Origin: Bacteroidia bacterium
GTDB lineage: Bacteria; Bacteroidota; Bacteroidia; UKL13-3
Direction of reading: 5' to 3'
NCBI GenBank assembly: GCA_025454975.1
Contig: JALONK010000021.1
Span: 1 to 47,735 of the forward strand
DNA length: 47,735 nucleotides
Shown here piece by piece: positions 1 through 9,425 of the stretch. How positions within the stretch are numbered: the stretch's first letter is position 1; the number at the start of each line of letters is the position of its first letter. The translations under genes and the position numbers were made by a program. The notes under the pieces are model-generated. The model made no database searches, was not told the origin of the DNA, and saw only the letters and a list, made by a program, of their open reading frames with translations.

Positions 1-2064
1 AATGTAGCACACCAATTACTTGTAAATGCAATTAATAGCATTTTAGGTAATATTGGAACTACAGTTGATTTAGACAATTATAGCAACCAAGTTGGTGGAA
101 ATGATGCCGCGTTTGAGACATTTGTAAATGAATTAAATAGTGGTGCAGTTGATGCTGTAATATTCTTAAACAGCAACCCAGCTTATGCTTACTATAACAA
201 CACTAAACTAAGCGAAGGTATAAGAAAAGCTGCCACTTCCATTAGCATGAATGCAACAGTTGATGAGACAACTGCATTATGTAAATATCATGCACCCGAC
301 CATCATTATTTAGAATCTTGGGGAGATGTTGAAGTAAGAGCAGGTTACACAGGCTTTATTCAACCAACAATATCTCCTGTATTTAATACGCGTGCGGCAG
401 GAGAATCGTTCTTACGTTGGGCAGGTAACACTACCGAATATTATTCTTATATTAAATCCTATTGGACCGGAATACTTGGAGGTGAATTAGCTTGGAACAA
501 AGCTATTCATGATGGTTATGTTTCTTCAATTAAATCATCAGTGCCTTATAAAACAAGTGTATTACCAACAGATTATGTAGCAACTGCTTTCTCTAACTAC
601 TCATCTAATAAAGAAAAAATAGAGCTAAGTGTTTACACTAAAATTGGAATTGGTGACGGACGTTATGCTAACAATCCATGGCTTCAGGAAATGCCTGACC
701 CAATTAGTAAAGTATGTTGGGACAATTACGCTGCTATCGGAAAAGTAACAGCAGATAAACTTGATCTTAAAGACGGGGATGTAATCACCATTAAAACTAA
801 AACTGGTGTAATTGAAAATATCCCTGTATTAGTGCAACCCGGACAAGCACGTGATACCGTTTCTGTAGCTTTAGGATACGGTAGAACAGCAGGTGGACGA
901 GTTGGTAAAAATGTAGGTAAATCAGCTTACTCAGCTATATCTTATAATGGTAAGTCATATCATTATATTAGTAATGATGTAACCATCGAAAAAACAAATG
1001 ATGGTTATGAATTGGCACAAACCCAAACACATCATACCATTGAAGGTCGCGATATTATTAGAGAAGCTTCACTAAAAGAATTTGTTAAAGACCCGAAAGC
1101 CGGAAATCATAAGCATGCACATATCATAACTTTATGGGATGAACATGACAGCAAAGGACATCGTTGGGCAATGGCTATTTACTTGAATGCTTGTACCGGT
1201 TGTGGTTCATGCGTGGTGAGTTGTAATGCTGAAAATAATGTGCCTGTAGTTGGACGTGCTGAAATTTTGAAAGGAAGAGAGATGCACTGGTTGCGTATTG
1301 ACCGTTATTACAGCTTTAAAGATAAAGACGGTAAAAAAGCGACGCGTGAAGCCGGAATGCCAACTAATTTCTTAGCTAAAAAAGATGATGGAATTATTGA
1401 TTATAGCAAGGGTTCAGGTACTGATTTTGAAAATGTAAGGGTGGCATTTCAACCACTTATGTGTCAACATTGCGGACATGCACCTTGCGAAACTGTTTGT
1501 CCGGTGTTAGCAACGGTTCATAGCTCGGAAGGATTAAACCACATGGCTTATAACCGTTGTGTTGGAACACGTTATTGTGCAAACAACTGCCCTTATAAAG
1601 TAAGAAGATTTAATTGGTTTAAATATCGTGAAAACGACCAATTTGACTTTTACATGAACAATGATTTAGGCAGAATGGTAATTAACCCTGATGTTACAGT
1701 GCGATCGCGCGGTGTTATGGAAAAATGTTCATTCTGTATCCAACGTATACAAGCAGGTAAATTACAAGCTAAAGTGGAAAACCGTAAACTAAAAGACGGA
1801 GATGTAAAAACCGCTTGTCAACAATCTTGTCCTTCAAATGCAATTATTTTTGGAGATGTAAATGATAAGAACAGTGAAATCAATAAGTTGTTCAGCGGCA
1901 AACGTAGTTATGTATTATTAGAAGAATACAATGTACAACCTTCGGTATCTTACATGACTAAAATACGTAACGTTGAAGAAGAATTAGCATCTCACGGAAC
2001 GCATCATACTACTGCATCATCAGAACAAAAAGGTGCTGCAAAACATGAAGAACATGCACATTAA
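1..2064 (+). CDS. actB: Alternative complex III subunit B, molybdopterin-like/Fe-S fusion (5' partial)
   Basis: Peripheral Fe-S subunit of alternative complex III, a menaquinol:electron-acceptor oxidoreductase that replaces cytochrome bc1 in many Bacteroidota. The frame is open from base 1, so the gene begins upstream; an ATG at 247 is internal. The first part visible here resembles the molybdopterin-oxidoreductase-like domain, which in this family carries no cofactor. From about base 1190 come four ferredoxin-type cysteine groups: CTGCGSC plus C, CQHCGHAPC plus C, CVGTRYCANNC, and CSFC plus CQQSC. This set fits the three 4Fe-4S and one 3Fe-4S clusters known for ActB. The tail is rich in His and Glu. 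It heads a tight actB-C-D-E-F operon; the pentahaem actA expected upstream is outside the window. Identification is secure from cysteine pattern and gene order. Confidence 0.95.
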   Translation, partial: NVAHQLLVNAINSILGNIGTTVDLDNYSNQVGGNDAAFETFVNELNSGAVDAVIFLNSNPAYAYYNNTKLSEGIRKAATSISMNATVDETTALCKYHAPDHHYLESWGDVEVRAGYTGFIQPTISPVFNTRAAGESFLRWAGNTTEYYSYIKSYWTGILGGELAWNKAIHDGYVSSIKSSVPYKTSVLPTDYVATAFSNYSSNKEKIELSVYTKIGIGDGRYANNPWLQEMPDPISKVCWDNYAAIGKVTADKLDLKDGDVITIKTKTGVIENIPVLVQPGQARDTVSVALGYGRTAGGRVGKNVGKSAYSAISYNGKSYHYISNDVTIEKTNDGYELAQTQTHHTIEGRDIIREASLKEFVKDPKAGNHKHAHIITLWDEHDSKGHRWAMAIYLNACTGCGSCVVSCNAENNVPVVGRAEILKGREMHWLRIDRYYSFKDKDGKKATREAGMPTNFLAKKDDGIIDYSKGSGTDFENVRVAFQPLMCQHCGHAPCETVCPVLATVHSSEGLNHMAYNRCVGTRYCANNCPYKVRRFNWFKYRENDQFDFYMNNDLGRMVINPDVTVRSRGVMEKCSFCIQRIQAGKLQAKVENRKLKDGDVKTACQQSCPSNAIIFGDVNDKNSEINKLFSGKRSYVLLEEYNVQPSVSYMTKIRNVEEELASHGTHHTTASSEQKGAAKHEEHAH

Positions 2065-2101
2065 TTAATCATATTAGCGAATAACATTTCACAATAAAAA
2101 C

Positions 2102-3526
2102 ATGTCATACGAATCACCAATAAGAGAACCATTAGTAACCGGCGGAAAAACCTACGCAGATGTTACGCGCGACATTTTACGTCCGATGGAAAACAAGGCT
2201 TCAAAAGCCTGGTGGATAGGATTTGTAATTTCGGCCATAGTGCTCGGAATTTGGATTATTGCCAGTACTTACACCTTTTTAACGGGTTTAGGTGTTTGGG
2301 GATTAAATAAAACCGTAGGTTGGGCCTTTGATATTACTAACTTCGTATTTTGGGTTGGTATTGGTCATGCAGGAACCTTAATTTCTGCTGTACTTTTATT
2401 ATTCCGCCAAAAATGGAGGATGTCTATCAACCGCTCTGCTGAGGCCATGACGATTTTTGCGGTAATTTGTGCTGCATCATTCATCCTATCGCACATGGGT
2501 AGGCCGTGGGTAGCATATTGGCCAATACCATTACCAAATGCCTTCGGAACATTATGGGTAAATTTTAACTCGCCACTTGTTTGGGACGTATTTGCGATTT
2601 CTACATATTTTTCAGTATCCCTAGTTTTTTGGTATATTGGATTAATTCCTGATATCGCAACAACTCGCGACCGTGCAACAGGATTACGTAAAGTCATATA
2701 TAATTTCTTTTCTATGGGTTGGAATGGTTCAACTCGCACTTGGCATCGTTATGAAATGATATCATTAATTCTTGCCGGTATTTCAACACCGCTTGTGCTT
2801 TCAGTTCACTCCATAGTATCTATGGACTTTGCTACCTCATTGGTTCCCGGATGGCACACAACCATCTTCCCTCCTTATTTTGTGGCAGGTGCTATCTTCT
2901 CAGGATTTGGAATGGTACTAACATTATTGGTTGTAGGACGCGTAGTTCTGAAGCAAGAAGATTATATCACTATGGGTCATTTAGACGCAATGTGTCGAAT
3001 CGTAATGTTAACTGGTACGATGGTAGGTTTGGCTTACATTACAGAGTTTTTCGTAGCTGCTTACTCAGGAGTTGAATACGAACAATACGCTTTCTTAAAT
3101 AGAGCTTTTGGTCCATATTGGTGGAGCTACTGGATTATGATGAGCTGTAATTTAATTGCTCCACAAGTATTCTGGACTAAATGGGCTAGATCAACTCCGT
3201 GGTTCATTTTCTTAATGTCTATTATTGTAAATATAGGTATGTGGTTCGAGCGTTTCGTAATCATTGTAACTTCTTTACATCGTGATTTCTTGCCTTCAAG
3301 CTGGAGCATGTATACTCCAACAATTACAGAATTTGCAATTCTTTTCGGTTCATTTGGTTTATTCTTTACCTTATACTTTTTATTCTGTCGATATTTACCT
3401 ACCATAAATATGGCCGAAGTAAAATCTATTTTACCAACACATCATGATAATCATGATGTCCATCACGCTACTGAAGGTTATGATGAACATGCCACAACAA
3501 AGAAAGGAGATGAAATACATGGATAA
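2102..3526 (+). CDS. actC: Alternative complex III subunit C, NrfD-like quinol-binding membrane protein
   Basis: Integral membrane subunit of the NrfD/PsrC family. It is expected to form a quinol site and pass electrons to the Fe-S chain of ActB. The 474-residue protein has about ten hydrophobic segments, and the N-terminal IREPLVTGGKTYADVT stretch is typical of ActC. Membrane segments contain FWVGIGHAGTLISAVL and later WERFVIIVTSLHRDFLPSSW, both characteristic of the family. It lies 37 bases after actB. Its last codons overlap the start of actD, so the two are probably translationally coupled. The C-terminal tail is His-rich, like that of ActB. Confidence 0.95.
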   Translation: MSYESPIREPLVTGGKTYADVTRDILRPMENKASKAWWIGFVISAIVLGIWIIASTYTFLTGLGVWGLNKTVGWAFDITNFVFWVGIGHAGTLISAVLLLFRQKWRMSINRSAEAMTIFAVICAASFILSHMGRPWVAYWPIPLPNAFGTLWVNFNSPLVWDVFAISTYFSVSLVFWYIGLIPDIATTRDRATGLRKVIYNFFSMGWNGSTRTWHRYEMISLILAGISTPLVLSVHSIVSMDFATSLVPGWHTTIFPPYFVAGAIFSGFGMVLTLLVVGRVVLKQEDYITMGHLDAMCRIVMLTGTMVGLAYITEFFVAAYSGVEYEQYAFLNRAFGPYWWSYWIMMSCNLIAPQVFWTKWARSTPWFIFLMSIIVNIGMWFERFVIIVTSLHRDFLPSSWSMYTPTITEFAILFGSFGLFFTLYFLFCRYLPTINMAEVKSILPTHHDNHDVHHATEGYDEHATTKKGDEIHG

Positions 3527-4046
3527 TTCTAAAATGCTTTTGGGTATTTATGACAACCCGGATTTAACACTTGATGCTACTAAGAATTTGATAGCCCAAG
3601 GATACGATGTACATGATGTATATACACCATTTGCAGTGCATAATTTAGACCGTGTATTAGGTGTAAAAAGAACACGCTTGTCTATTGCGGCATTTTTGTT
3701 TGCAATGACCGGTTTAACCTCTGCAATTCTATTGCAAACTTATGCTTCATATTTTGATTGGCCAATGAATGTTGGAGGAAAACCTAACTTACATATACCA
3801 ACATACATTCCAATTACATTCGAATTATCTATTCTTTTTACCGCATTTGGAATGGTTGGATGCTTTTTTATCGTAAACAGAATGTTTTGGGGACGTAATA
3901 CTGATATAATGGATTTACGTGTAACGGATGACAGATTTGTTATTGCAGTTAATATCCACGAAGGTCAAACAGACGTTTCTGAATTATCAAGTTTATTTGT
4001 TAAAGGCGGAGCATTAGAAGTAAGAGAAAGGGAAAAAGATATATGA
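3519..4046 (+). CDS. actD: Alternative complex III subunit D (DUF3341)
   Basis: Small membrane subunit of alternative complex III in the DUF3341 family. It has a short cytoplasmic N-terminal domain (LLGIYDNPDLTLDATKNL) and two transmembrane segments around residues 60-80 and 100-125. I start it at 3519, because AAAGGAGA at 3503-3510 is one of the few Shine-Dalgarno-like sequences in the window and because the 175-residue product is the usual family length. ATG 3510 would add MKY. A still earlier in-frame ATG at 3444 lies deep inside actC and is unlikely. The gene overlaps the actC stop by 8 bases, and its own stop overlaps the actE start as ATGA. Confidence 0.92.
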   Translation: MDNSKMLLGIYDNPDLTLDATKNLIAQGYDVHDVYTPFAVHNLDRVLGVKRTRLSIAAFLFAMTGLTSAILLQTYASYFDWPMNVGGKPNLHIPTYIPITFELSILFTAFGMVGCFFIVNRMFWGRNTDIMDLRVTDDRFVIAVNIHEGQTDVSELSSLFVKGGALEVREREKDI

Positions 4047-4657
4047 AAAAGTTAATATACAGTTTTATCGCATTATTAGCTGTTGCAGCCATAAGTGCTT
4101 GCAGCGCAGGTGGCGATAACCCCGGAGTTGAATATGCTCCTAACATGTACGTTTCATTTGCATACGAACCATTATCACAATTAGCTAATGATGATAATGT
4201 AAATGGTAACAATACAATTAACCCTAATGGATTAAATATGCGCGAACCTGTTAAAGGAAGCATTGCCAGGGGGCAATTAGAATATGCTGAATATAACTTA
4301 CCAAAAAGTAATGAAAATTACGAAGCGTCGAGTGCTTGGAGAAATCCTTTACCTGCAAATGAGTATCATTTAGCAGAAGGTAAAAGGTTATATAATATCA
4401 ATTGTACTCCATGTCATGCAGAAGATGGTAAAGGGGAAGGAACTATTGTACTAGATAAAAAATATCCAAGAGTGCCGGCCTATTCCGACCGTTTACCAAC
4501 AATCAATGCAGGTAAAGCATTCTACAGCATAACACACGGGAAAAACCTTATGGGAGCGTATGGTTCGGTTTTAACTCCAACCCAACGTTGGCAGGTTATT
4601 CATTATATTTATCAATTAAGTGGCGTTACACCTGCTGCCACAGCATCAACCAAATAA
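4043..4657 (+). CDS. actE: Alternative complex III subunit E, monohaem cytochrome c lipoprotein
   Basis: Monohaem cytochrome c subunit of alternative complex III, lipid-anchored on the periplasmic side. A lipoprotein signal peptide ends in the lipobox ISAC with Cys20. The haem-binding motif CTPCH is at residues 121-125, and a downstream NLMGAYG segment offers Met170 as the probable axial ligand. The 204-residue length is normal for ActE. The start codon overlaps the actD stop (ATGA), which implies coupled translation. It probably takes electrons from the quinol-oxidising subunits and passes them to a downstream cytochrome or oxidase. Confidence 0.93.
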   Translation: MKKLIYSFIALLAVAAISACSAGGDNPGVEYAPNMYVSFAYEPLSQLANDDNVNGNNTINPNGLNMREPVKGSIARGQLEYAEYNLPKSNENYEASSAWRNPLPANEYHLAEGKRLYNINCTPCHAEDGKGEGTIVLDKKYPRVPAYSDRLPTINAGKAFYSITHGKNLMGAYGSVLTPTQRWQVIHYIYQLSGVTPAATASTK

Positions 4658-4676
4658 TTAACTTAACGTTACAAAA

Positions 4677-5984
4677 ATGGGACACGCAACTGCCGTACAA
4701 ATTAAAGAAGAGAAATTTATACTCTCAGATAAAGCCAAGAAACTAACATTTGGTTTAATGGGATTAGGTGCTTTATTAGTCATCGTAGGCTATTTAACCT
4801 ATCACCCAACAATTACAGGTTTAACCGAAGAACAAGTTCATCACTTACCTCTAAAGAGACTATTAGGTAGTATGTTATTTAACGGTTATTTCTTTTTCAT
4901 CATTGCCACTTGTGCTGCTGTATTTATTGCGATAAGTCAGCTTGCAAATGCAGGTTGGTATGTGGCCATTAGAAGAATACCGGAAGCCATGAGCGAATTT
5001 ATGATTTATGGTGCAGTTATAATTTTAATCGCCGTTGGTTTAGGATTACCTATCATTTATCATTGGGCACATGATGGTGTTATGGAGATGGATGAATTGC
5101 TTGCTAAAAAAACTTGGTATTTGAATAAGCCATTTTTCTTAATTCGATTGGTATTATTCATGGGATTTTGGATTTGGGCAGCTTCTATGATAAGAAAATA
5201 TTCACGTCAAGAAGACCAATTATCAAAAGGTTTAAATGATACTACCTTTTTTGATAAAACTTTCAAATTATCCGCTGTATTCATGTTCATATTTGCATTT
5301 ACCTTTAGTATGTTTGCTTGGGATGTAACTATGAGTATTGATGCACATTGGTATTCTACGATATTCACCATATACAATTTTGCTACAGGCTGGGTAAGTG
5401 CTTTAACTACGATTTATTTAATTACATGGTTTCTTAGAAGTAACGGATACTTAAATATCGTTACAGATGAACACCAACATGACTTAGGTAAATTTATGTT
5501 CGCATTTTCGGTATTTTGGACATACATGTGGGTGGCTCAATTTTTATTGATATGGTACGCTAACATTCCTGAAGAGGTAGCATATTACAAAGACAGATTA
5601 CAAGGAAGCTATAAATTTTCATTCTTCTTCAATGTTATCATGAACTTTGTTGTGCCATTTTTCTTATTCATGAGAAGAGGAGCTAAACGCAGCAGAACTA
5701 TGGGTGCTATCGTTGGAGCGTGCATATTATTAGGTCATTGGAATGATGTATACTTAATGGTGATGCCCGGTGCTATGAATTTAGCAACAGAAGTAACCGG
5801 TGAAAATCCTGTAGGAATTATTTCGGTTGATTCACAAGGTGTTGGTTTCATGGAATTAGGATTTCTATTCCTATTCGGTGGATTATTTTTGTTTATTGTT
5901 CTTAAAGCATTAACAAAAGCAAATTTGTATCCAACCAAACATCCTTTTATCATGGAAAGTGCACTACACGATACAGGTGTATAA
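4677..5984 (+). CDS. actF: Alternative complex III subunit F, membrane protein
   Basis: Second large membrane subunit of alternative complex III, a 435-residue protein of about ten hydrophobic segments. It is related in fold to NrfD and ActC but lacks their motifs. Family-typical stretches include AFTFSMFAWDVTMSIDAHWY and FWTYMWVAQFLLIWYANIP, each with the conserved Trp/Asp/His pattern of ActF. It begins 19 bases after actE and is the last gene of the operon. A strong hairpin follows directly, so cytochrome oxidase genes are not part of this transcript, although they often follow actF in related genomes. Confidence 0.93.
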   Translation: MGHATAVQIKEEKFILSDKAKKLTFGLMGLGALLVIVGYLTYHPTITGLTEEQVHHLPLKRLLGSMLFNGYFFFIIATCAAVFIAISQLANAGWYVAIRRIPEAMSEFMIYGAVIILIAVGLGLPIIYHWAHDGVMEMDELLAKKTWYLNKPFFLIRLVLFMGFWIWAASMIRKYSRQEDQLSKGLNDTTFFDKTFKLSAVFMFIFAFTFSMFAWDVTMSIDAHWYSTIFTIYNFATGWVSALTTIYLITWFLRSNGYLNIVTDEHQHDLGKFMFAFSVFWTYMWVAQFLLIWYANIPEEVAYYKDRLQGSYKFSFFFNVIMNFVVPFFLFMRRGAKRSRTMGAIVGACILLGHWNDVYLMVMPGAMNLATEVTGENPVGIISVDSQGVGFMELGFLFLFGGLFLFIVLKALTKANLYPTKHPFIMESALHDTGV

Positions 5985-6001
5985 TAAAATAATTATTTAG
6001 T

Positions 6002-6034
6002 AAAAAGGCCATTTCACAAGAGATGGCCTTTTTT
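6002..6034. terminator. Bidirectional intrinsic terminator between actF and folB
   Basis: An inverted repeat, AAAAAGGCCAT and ATGGCCTTTTTT, surrounds a 10-base loop. There is a T run on the plus side and an A run before the stem, so it can end both the rightward ACIII transcript and the leftward folB transcript. Confidence 0.85.
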
Positions 6035-6048
6035 GTTTTAGGTTGGTT

Positions 6049-6396
6049 TTATTTATGGTATGAAATAGTAACCATTGCGCTACCATTCATTTCATTTATT
6101 GGAGGTGCACATTTTTCAATTGATACTTCAATAGTTAAAACCGATGGAAAACCCTGTTTAATGTCTTCAAGGATCAATCGGGCTACTTCCTCTATAAACA
6201 ATGTGGGAACATTCATCCGTTTTTGCACAATTGAAAACAAAATTTCATAGTTAATAACATCATCAACCATAAGGTATTGTAGCCTATCATTTGTTGTAAC
6301 GGATACATCTACAATAAAATCACCACCATTAACTTTTTCAAAATCATATAATCCATGATAGGCAAAAAACTTTACGCGCTTGAGCTGTGTTATCAT
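6049..6396 (-). CDS. folB: Dihydroneopterin aldolase
   Basis: Folate biosynthesis enzyme that cleaves 7,8-dihydroneopterin to 6-hydroxymethyl-dihydropterin and glycolaldehyde. The 115-residue length is standard. The family signature FFAYHGLYDFEKVNGGDF is present near residues 10-27, with the conserved Glu20. SIEKCAPP supplies the catalytic lysine (Lys95), equivalent to Lys98-type residues in other FolB proteins. It stands alone, convergent with the ACIII operon and divergent from the acyl-CoA dehydrogenase gene, and shares its terminator with actF. Confidence 0.93.
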   Translation of the reverse strand: MITQLKRVKFFAYHGLYDFEKVNGGDFIVDVSVTTNDRLQYLMVDDVINYEILFSIVQKRMNVPTLFIEEVARLILEDIKQGFPSVLTIEVSIEKCAPPINEMNGSAMVTISYHK

Positions 6397-6445
6397 AGCT
6401 GCAAAGTAAGCAGAATAAAACGAATGTAATATTGAATCTGATTAC

Positions 6446-6475
6446 TTTGTGATTCAGCTAATAAATGTAAATTTG
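6446..6475 (+). promoter_or_regulatory. Bacteroidota-type promoter of the acyl-CoA dehydrogenase gene
   Basis: TTTG at 6446-6449, an 18-base spacer and TAAATTTG at 6468-6475 match the Bacteroidota housekeeping consensus (TTTG, about 19-21 bases, TAnnTTTG). The ATG at 6496 lies 20 bases downstream. Confidence 0.7.
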
Positions 6476-6495
6476 CAACACCTTTATAAGATATT

Positions 6496-7725
6496 ATGAG
6501 CACAGAAAAAGCAACAGTTTACAACGATTTTCACAAAGCAAACAAACCTGATTTATTTCAACATCCTGATTATTATGCTATGGATGAATTATTAACGGAT
6601 GAGCATAAACTTATCCGTAATATGGTGAGAGATTTTGTGAAGAAAGACCTATCACCTTACATTGAAGATATGGCACAACAAGCCAAGTTTAAGTTTGATA
6701 TGGTGAAACAATTAGGTGACATTGGTTGCTTTGGACCACAATTACCTGCTGAATATGGATGTGGAGGAATGGACTATATCACATATGGCATCATGATGCA
6801 AGAGTTGGAACGTTGTGATTCAGGTGTTAGATCTACAGCATCTGTGCAAGGCTCACTTGTGATGTATCCAATATATAAATTTGGAAGTGAAGAACAAAAA
6901 CATAAATATCTTCCTAAACTTGCTAAAGGCGAATGGTTAGGATGCTTCGGCTTAACTGAACCTAATCATGGTTCAAATCCTGCAGGTATGACTACTAACT
7001 TTAAGGATGCAGGTGATGGGAAACACGTAGTATTGAACGGTGCTAAAATGTGGATTTCTAATTCGCCTTATGCTGATGTGGCAGTTGTTTGGGCTAAAAA
7101 TGAAGAAGGGAAAATAAAAGGAATTATTGTAGAACGAGGCATGGATGGTTTTAGCACACCGGAAACACACAACAAATGGAGTTTAAGGGCAAGTGCAACC
7201 GGAGAACTTGTATTTAATGATGTGAAAGTCCCTAAAGAAAATATACTACCCGGAGTGGAAGGTTTAAAAGGACCTCTAACATGTTTAAACAGTGCGAGGT
7301 ATGGAATCGCTTGGGGAGCTATAGGTGCAGCGATGGATTGTTACGACACAGCGTTGAGATATAGTAAAGAAAGAGAACAATTTGGAAAACCAATTGCAGC
7401 ATTTCAATTACAACAAAAAAAATTAGCAGAAATGTTAACCGAGATCACCAAAGCTCAGTTGCTAACATGGCGTTTAGGTGTATTAATGAATGAAAGCAGG
7501 GCTACACCGGCTCAAATTAGTATGGCAAAACGTAATAATGTTGACATGGCACTAACTATTGCCAGAAACGCACGTCAAATGTTAGGAGGAATGGGAATAA
7601 CAGGTGAATATCCAATAATGCGTCATATGATGAACTTAGAATCAGTAGTAACTTATGAAGGCACACACGACATTCATTTGTTAATTACAGGAATGGATAT
7701 CACCGGTGAAAACGCATTTGCATAG
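6496..7725 (+). CDS. gcdH: Acyl-CoA dehydrogenase, glutaryl-CoA dehydrogenase type
   Basis: FAD-dependent dehydrogenase that most likely oxidises and decarboxylates glutaryl-CoA to crotonyl-CoA in lysine and tryptophan breakdown. The 409-residue protein has the whole acyl-CoA dehydrogenase fold. The signature CFGLTEPNHGSNPAGM is present, and the catalytic base is Glu388 in VTYEGTHDIHLL. The assignment to glutaryl-CoA dehydrogenase rests on DSGVRSTAS, where Arg112 and Ser116 match the substrate carboxylate-binding Arg94 and Ser98 of the human enzyme, and on the YEGTHDIH context. A more general acyl-CoA dehydrogenase role is not excluded. It has its own promoter and no obvious operon partner. 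Confidence 0.88.
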   Translation: MSTEKATVYNDFHKANKPDLFQHPDYYAMDELLTDEHKLIRNMVRDFVKKDLSPYIEDMAQQAKFKFDMVKQLGDIGCFGPQLPAEYGCGGMDYITYGIMMQELERCDSGVRSTASVQGSLVMYPIYKFGSEEQKHKYLPKLAKGEWLGCFGLTEPNHGSNPAGMTTNFKDAGDGKHVVLNGAKMWISNSPYADVAVVWAKNEEGKIKGIIVERGMDGFSTPETHNKWSLRASATGELVFNDVKVPKENILPGVEGLKGPLTCLNSARYGIAWGAIGAAMDCYDTALRYSKEREQFGKPIAAFQLQQKKLAEMLTEITKAQLLTWRLGVLMNESRATPAQISMAKRNNVDMALTIARNARQMLGGMGITGEYPIMRHMMNLESVVTYEGTHDIHLLITGMDITGENAFA

Positions 7726-7787
7726 CCGTAGATAATTATAAATAAAATGTAGTTTTAGTAAGTCTTTAGCTTTAAGCAAAAATATTT

Positions 7788-9191
7788 ATGTATCAAATAA
7801 AGTTTGGAACAGATGGATGGCGAGGCATAATCGCAGCAGAATTTAATGTAGACAATGTAAGGCGAGTTGCGCAAGGAACTGCTTTATACATCAAAAGCCA
7901 TCACCCTGATAACTTAAATGTGGTTCTTGGTCATGATTGTCGCTTTGCCGGTGAATTATTTGCTGAAACAGTAGCTCAAGTTATGTGCGCCAACGGGATA
8001 AAAGTTAAACTGGCTAAAGGATTTGTTTCAACTCCAATGATTAGCTTAGGTGCAGTAAAATTTGGGGCTTCATTAGGAATAATCATAACTGCAAGCCATA
8101 ATCCACCTGCTTATAGTGGTTATAAACTAAAGGCTCATTATGGCGGACCAAGCAGCCCTGCTGTTATTGATATGGTTGAGCAACTTATACCCAATACAAT
8201 AGAGGAAAAATTAAATTCAATTGAAGAGTTAATAAGCAATGGAATGATTACTTATGTTAACCTTGAAGATTTATATATTGATGAGGTAAAACAAAAGTTC
8301 GACTTAAAAGCTATCAAAAATAGTGGTTTAAAATTTGGGTATGATGCAATGTATGGTGCTGGACAAAATGTGATGAAGAAATTATTTCCTGAGGCTTTTT
8401 TACTGCATTGCGAATATAACCCAAGCTTTTATAACCAAGCTCCGGAACCTATACATAAAAATCTAGCTGAATTTAGTGCAGCCATAAAAGAACGCGGTGA
8501 TATTGATTGTGGATTGGTAACAGATGGTGATGCGGATAGAATTGGGCTTTACAACAAAAAGGGCGAATTTGTTGATTCACATCATATCATATTGTTATTG
8601 ATACACTACATGTATAAATACAAAGGGATGAATGGTAAAGTAATAACAACTTTTAGCGCTACCTCAAAAATTACAGATTTGGCTAAGGCTTACGGACTTG
8701 ATATTGAAATTACCAAAATTGGGTTTAAATACATCTGTGAAAAAATGGTAACAGAAAATGTTTTGGTTGGTGGAGAAGAAAGTGGAGGTATTGCCATAAA
8801 AGGATTTATTCCTGAACGTGATGGTATTTGGATTGGTTTGACCTTATGGGAATTTATGGCCAAAACCGGAAAAAGTCTTGATGAACTTATAAATGAAGTA
8901 TATGATGTAGTAGGCGGTTTTGCCATGGGTAGAATTGATTTACACATTACAGAAGACATTAAACAAAATGTTTTAGCTAAATGCAAATCCGGAAGTTATA
9001 GAACCTTTGGAAGTTATACCATCGAAAAGGTTGAAGATCTTGATGGTTTTAAATTTCATCTTGGTAATAACGAATGGGTAATGATTAGAGCAAGTGGCAC
9101 AGAACCTGTTTTAAGGGTATACTCAGAATCTTCTACGATTCATAAAGCAGAAGCCATTCTAACCGCTTGCAAAAATGAGATTTTAAACTAA
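7788..9191 (+). CDS. Phosphoglucomutase/phosphomannomutase
   Basis: Alpha-D-phosphohexomutase that interconverts hexose 1- and 6-phosphates to supply sugar nucleotides and glycogen. All four motifs are present in order in 467 residues: the phosphoserine loop TASHNP with Ser103, the Mg-binding DGDADR at 246-251, the sugar-binding GGEESGG near 325, and the phosphate-binding RASGTEP near the C terminus. Whether glucose or mannose is the main substrate cannot be settled from sequence; the GEESGG loop suits both. Single gene with a terminator 77 bases downstream. Confidence 0.9.
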   Translation: MYQIKFGTDGWRGIIAAEFNVDNVRRVAQGTALYIKSHHPDNLNVVLGHDCRFAGELFAETVAQVMCANGIKVKLAKGFVSTPMISLGAVKFGASLGIIITASHNPPAYSGYKLKAHYGGPSSPAVIDMVEQLIPNTIEEKLNSIEELISNGMITYVNLEDLYIDEVKQKFDLKAIKNSGLKFGYDAMYGAGQNVMKKLFPEAFLLHCEYNPSFYNQAPEPIHKNLAEFSAAIKERGDIDCGLVTDGDADRIGLYNKKGEFVDSHHIILLLIHYMYKYKGMNGKVITTFSATSKITDLAKAYGLDIEITKIGFKYICEKMVTENVLVGGEESGGIAIKGFIPERDGIWIGLTLWEFMAKTGKSLDELINEVYDVVGGFAMGRIDLHITEDIKQNVLAKCKSGSYRTFGSYTIEKVEDLDGFKFHLGNNEWVMIRASGTEPVLRVYSESSTIHKAEAILTACKNEILN

Positions 9192-9267
9192 CAAAGAATG
9201 TTATCGCTATAATTTATGATTTAAGAAGTTAAATTCTTAATAATAAAACAAGCATCAACACCCTATT

Positions 9268-9305
9268 AAAAAAGGCTATCTTAATCAAATTGAGATAGCC
9301 TTTTT
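9268..9305. terminator. Intrinsic terminator after the phosphohexomutase gene
   Basis: AAAAAGGCTATCT and AGATAGCCTTTTT form a long stem with an 11-base loop and a T run on the plus side. It sits 77 bases after the stop codon. The stem is symmetrical enough to act on both strands. Confidence 0.88.
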
Positions 9306-9399
9306 CTTTTCGTATTAAAAAGAAATAGTTATTAAAAATTTATTTAACGATATAGAAAAATGAAGATTATTAAATAAGTATAAATATATTCGTAACGAC

Positions 9400-9425
9400 A
9401 AAAAAAAAGCGGCCGAAGCCGCTTT
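9400..9425 (-). terminator. UUCG-capped intrinsic terminator on the minus strand
   Basis: Read on the minus strand, AAAGCGGC, the tetraloop TTCG and GCCGCTTT are followed by further T residues. This is an almost ideal rho-independent terminator and the most GC-rich hairpin nearby. It lies about 200 bases beyond the histidine kinase stop codon, so it defines either a long 3' UTR or a separate small RNA. Confidence 0.85.

Noticed and set aside
2365-2739. Minus-strand ORF of 124 codons within actC
   Set aside because: actC is fully supported by its family; the opposite frame has no domain and arises from membrane-segment codon bias.
3444-3518. Longer actD start at 3444
   Set aside because: It would lie inside actC and add an odd 25-residue leader (MIIMMSITLLKVMMN...); the ATG at 3519 has a Shine-Dalgarno-like sequence and gives the normal length.
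9385-9392. TATATTCG promoter-like box on the plus strand
   Set aside because: No -33 box at a suitable distance and no gene downstream on that strand before the minus-strand RNA; probably chance in AT-rich DNA.
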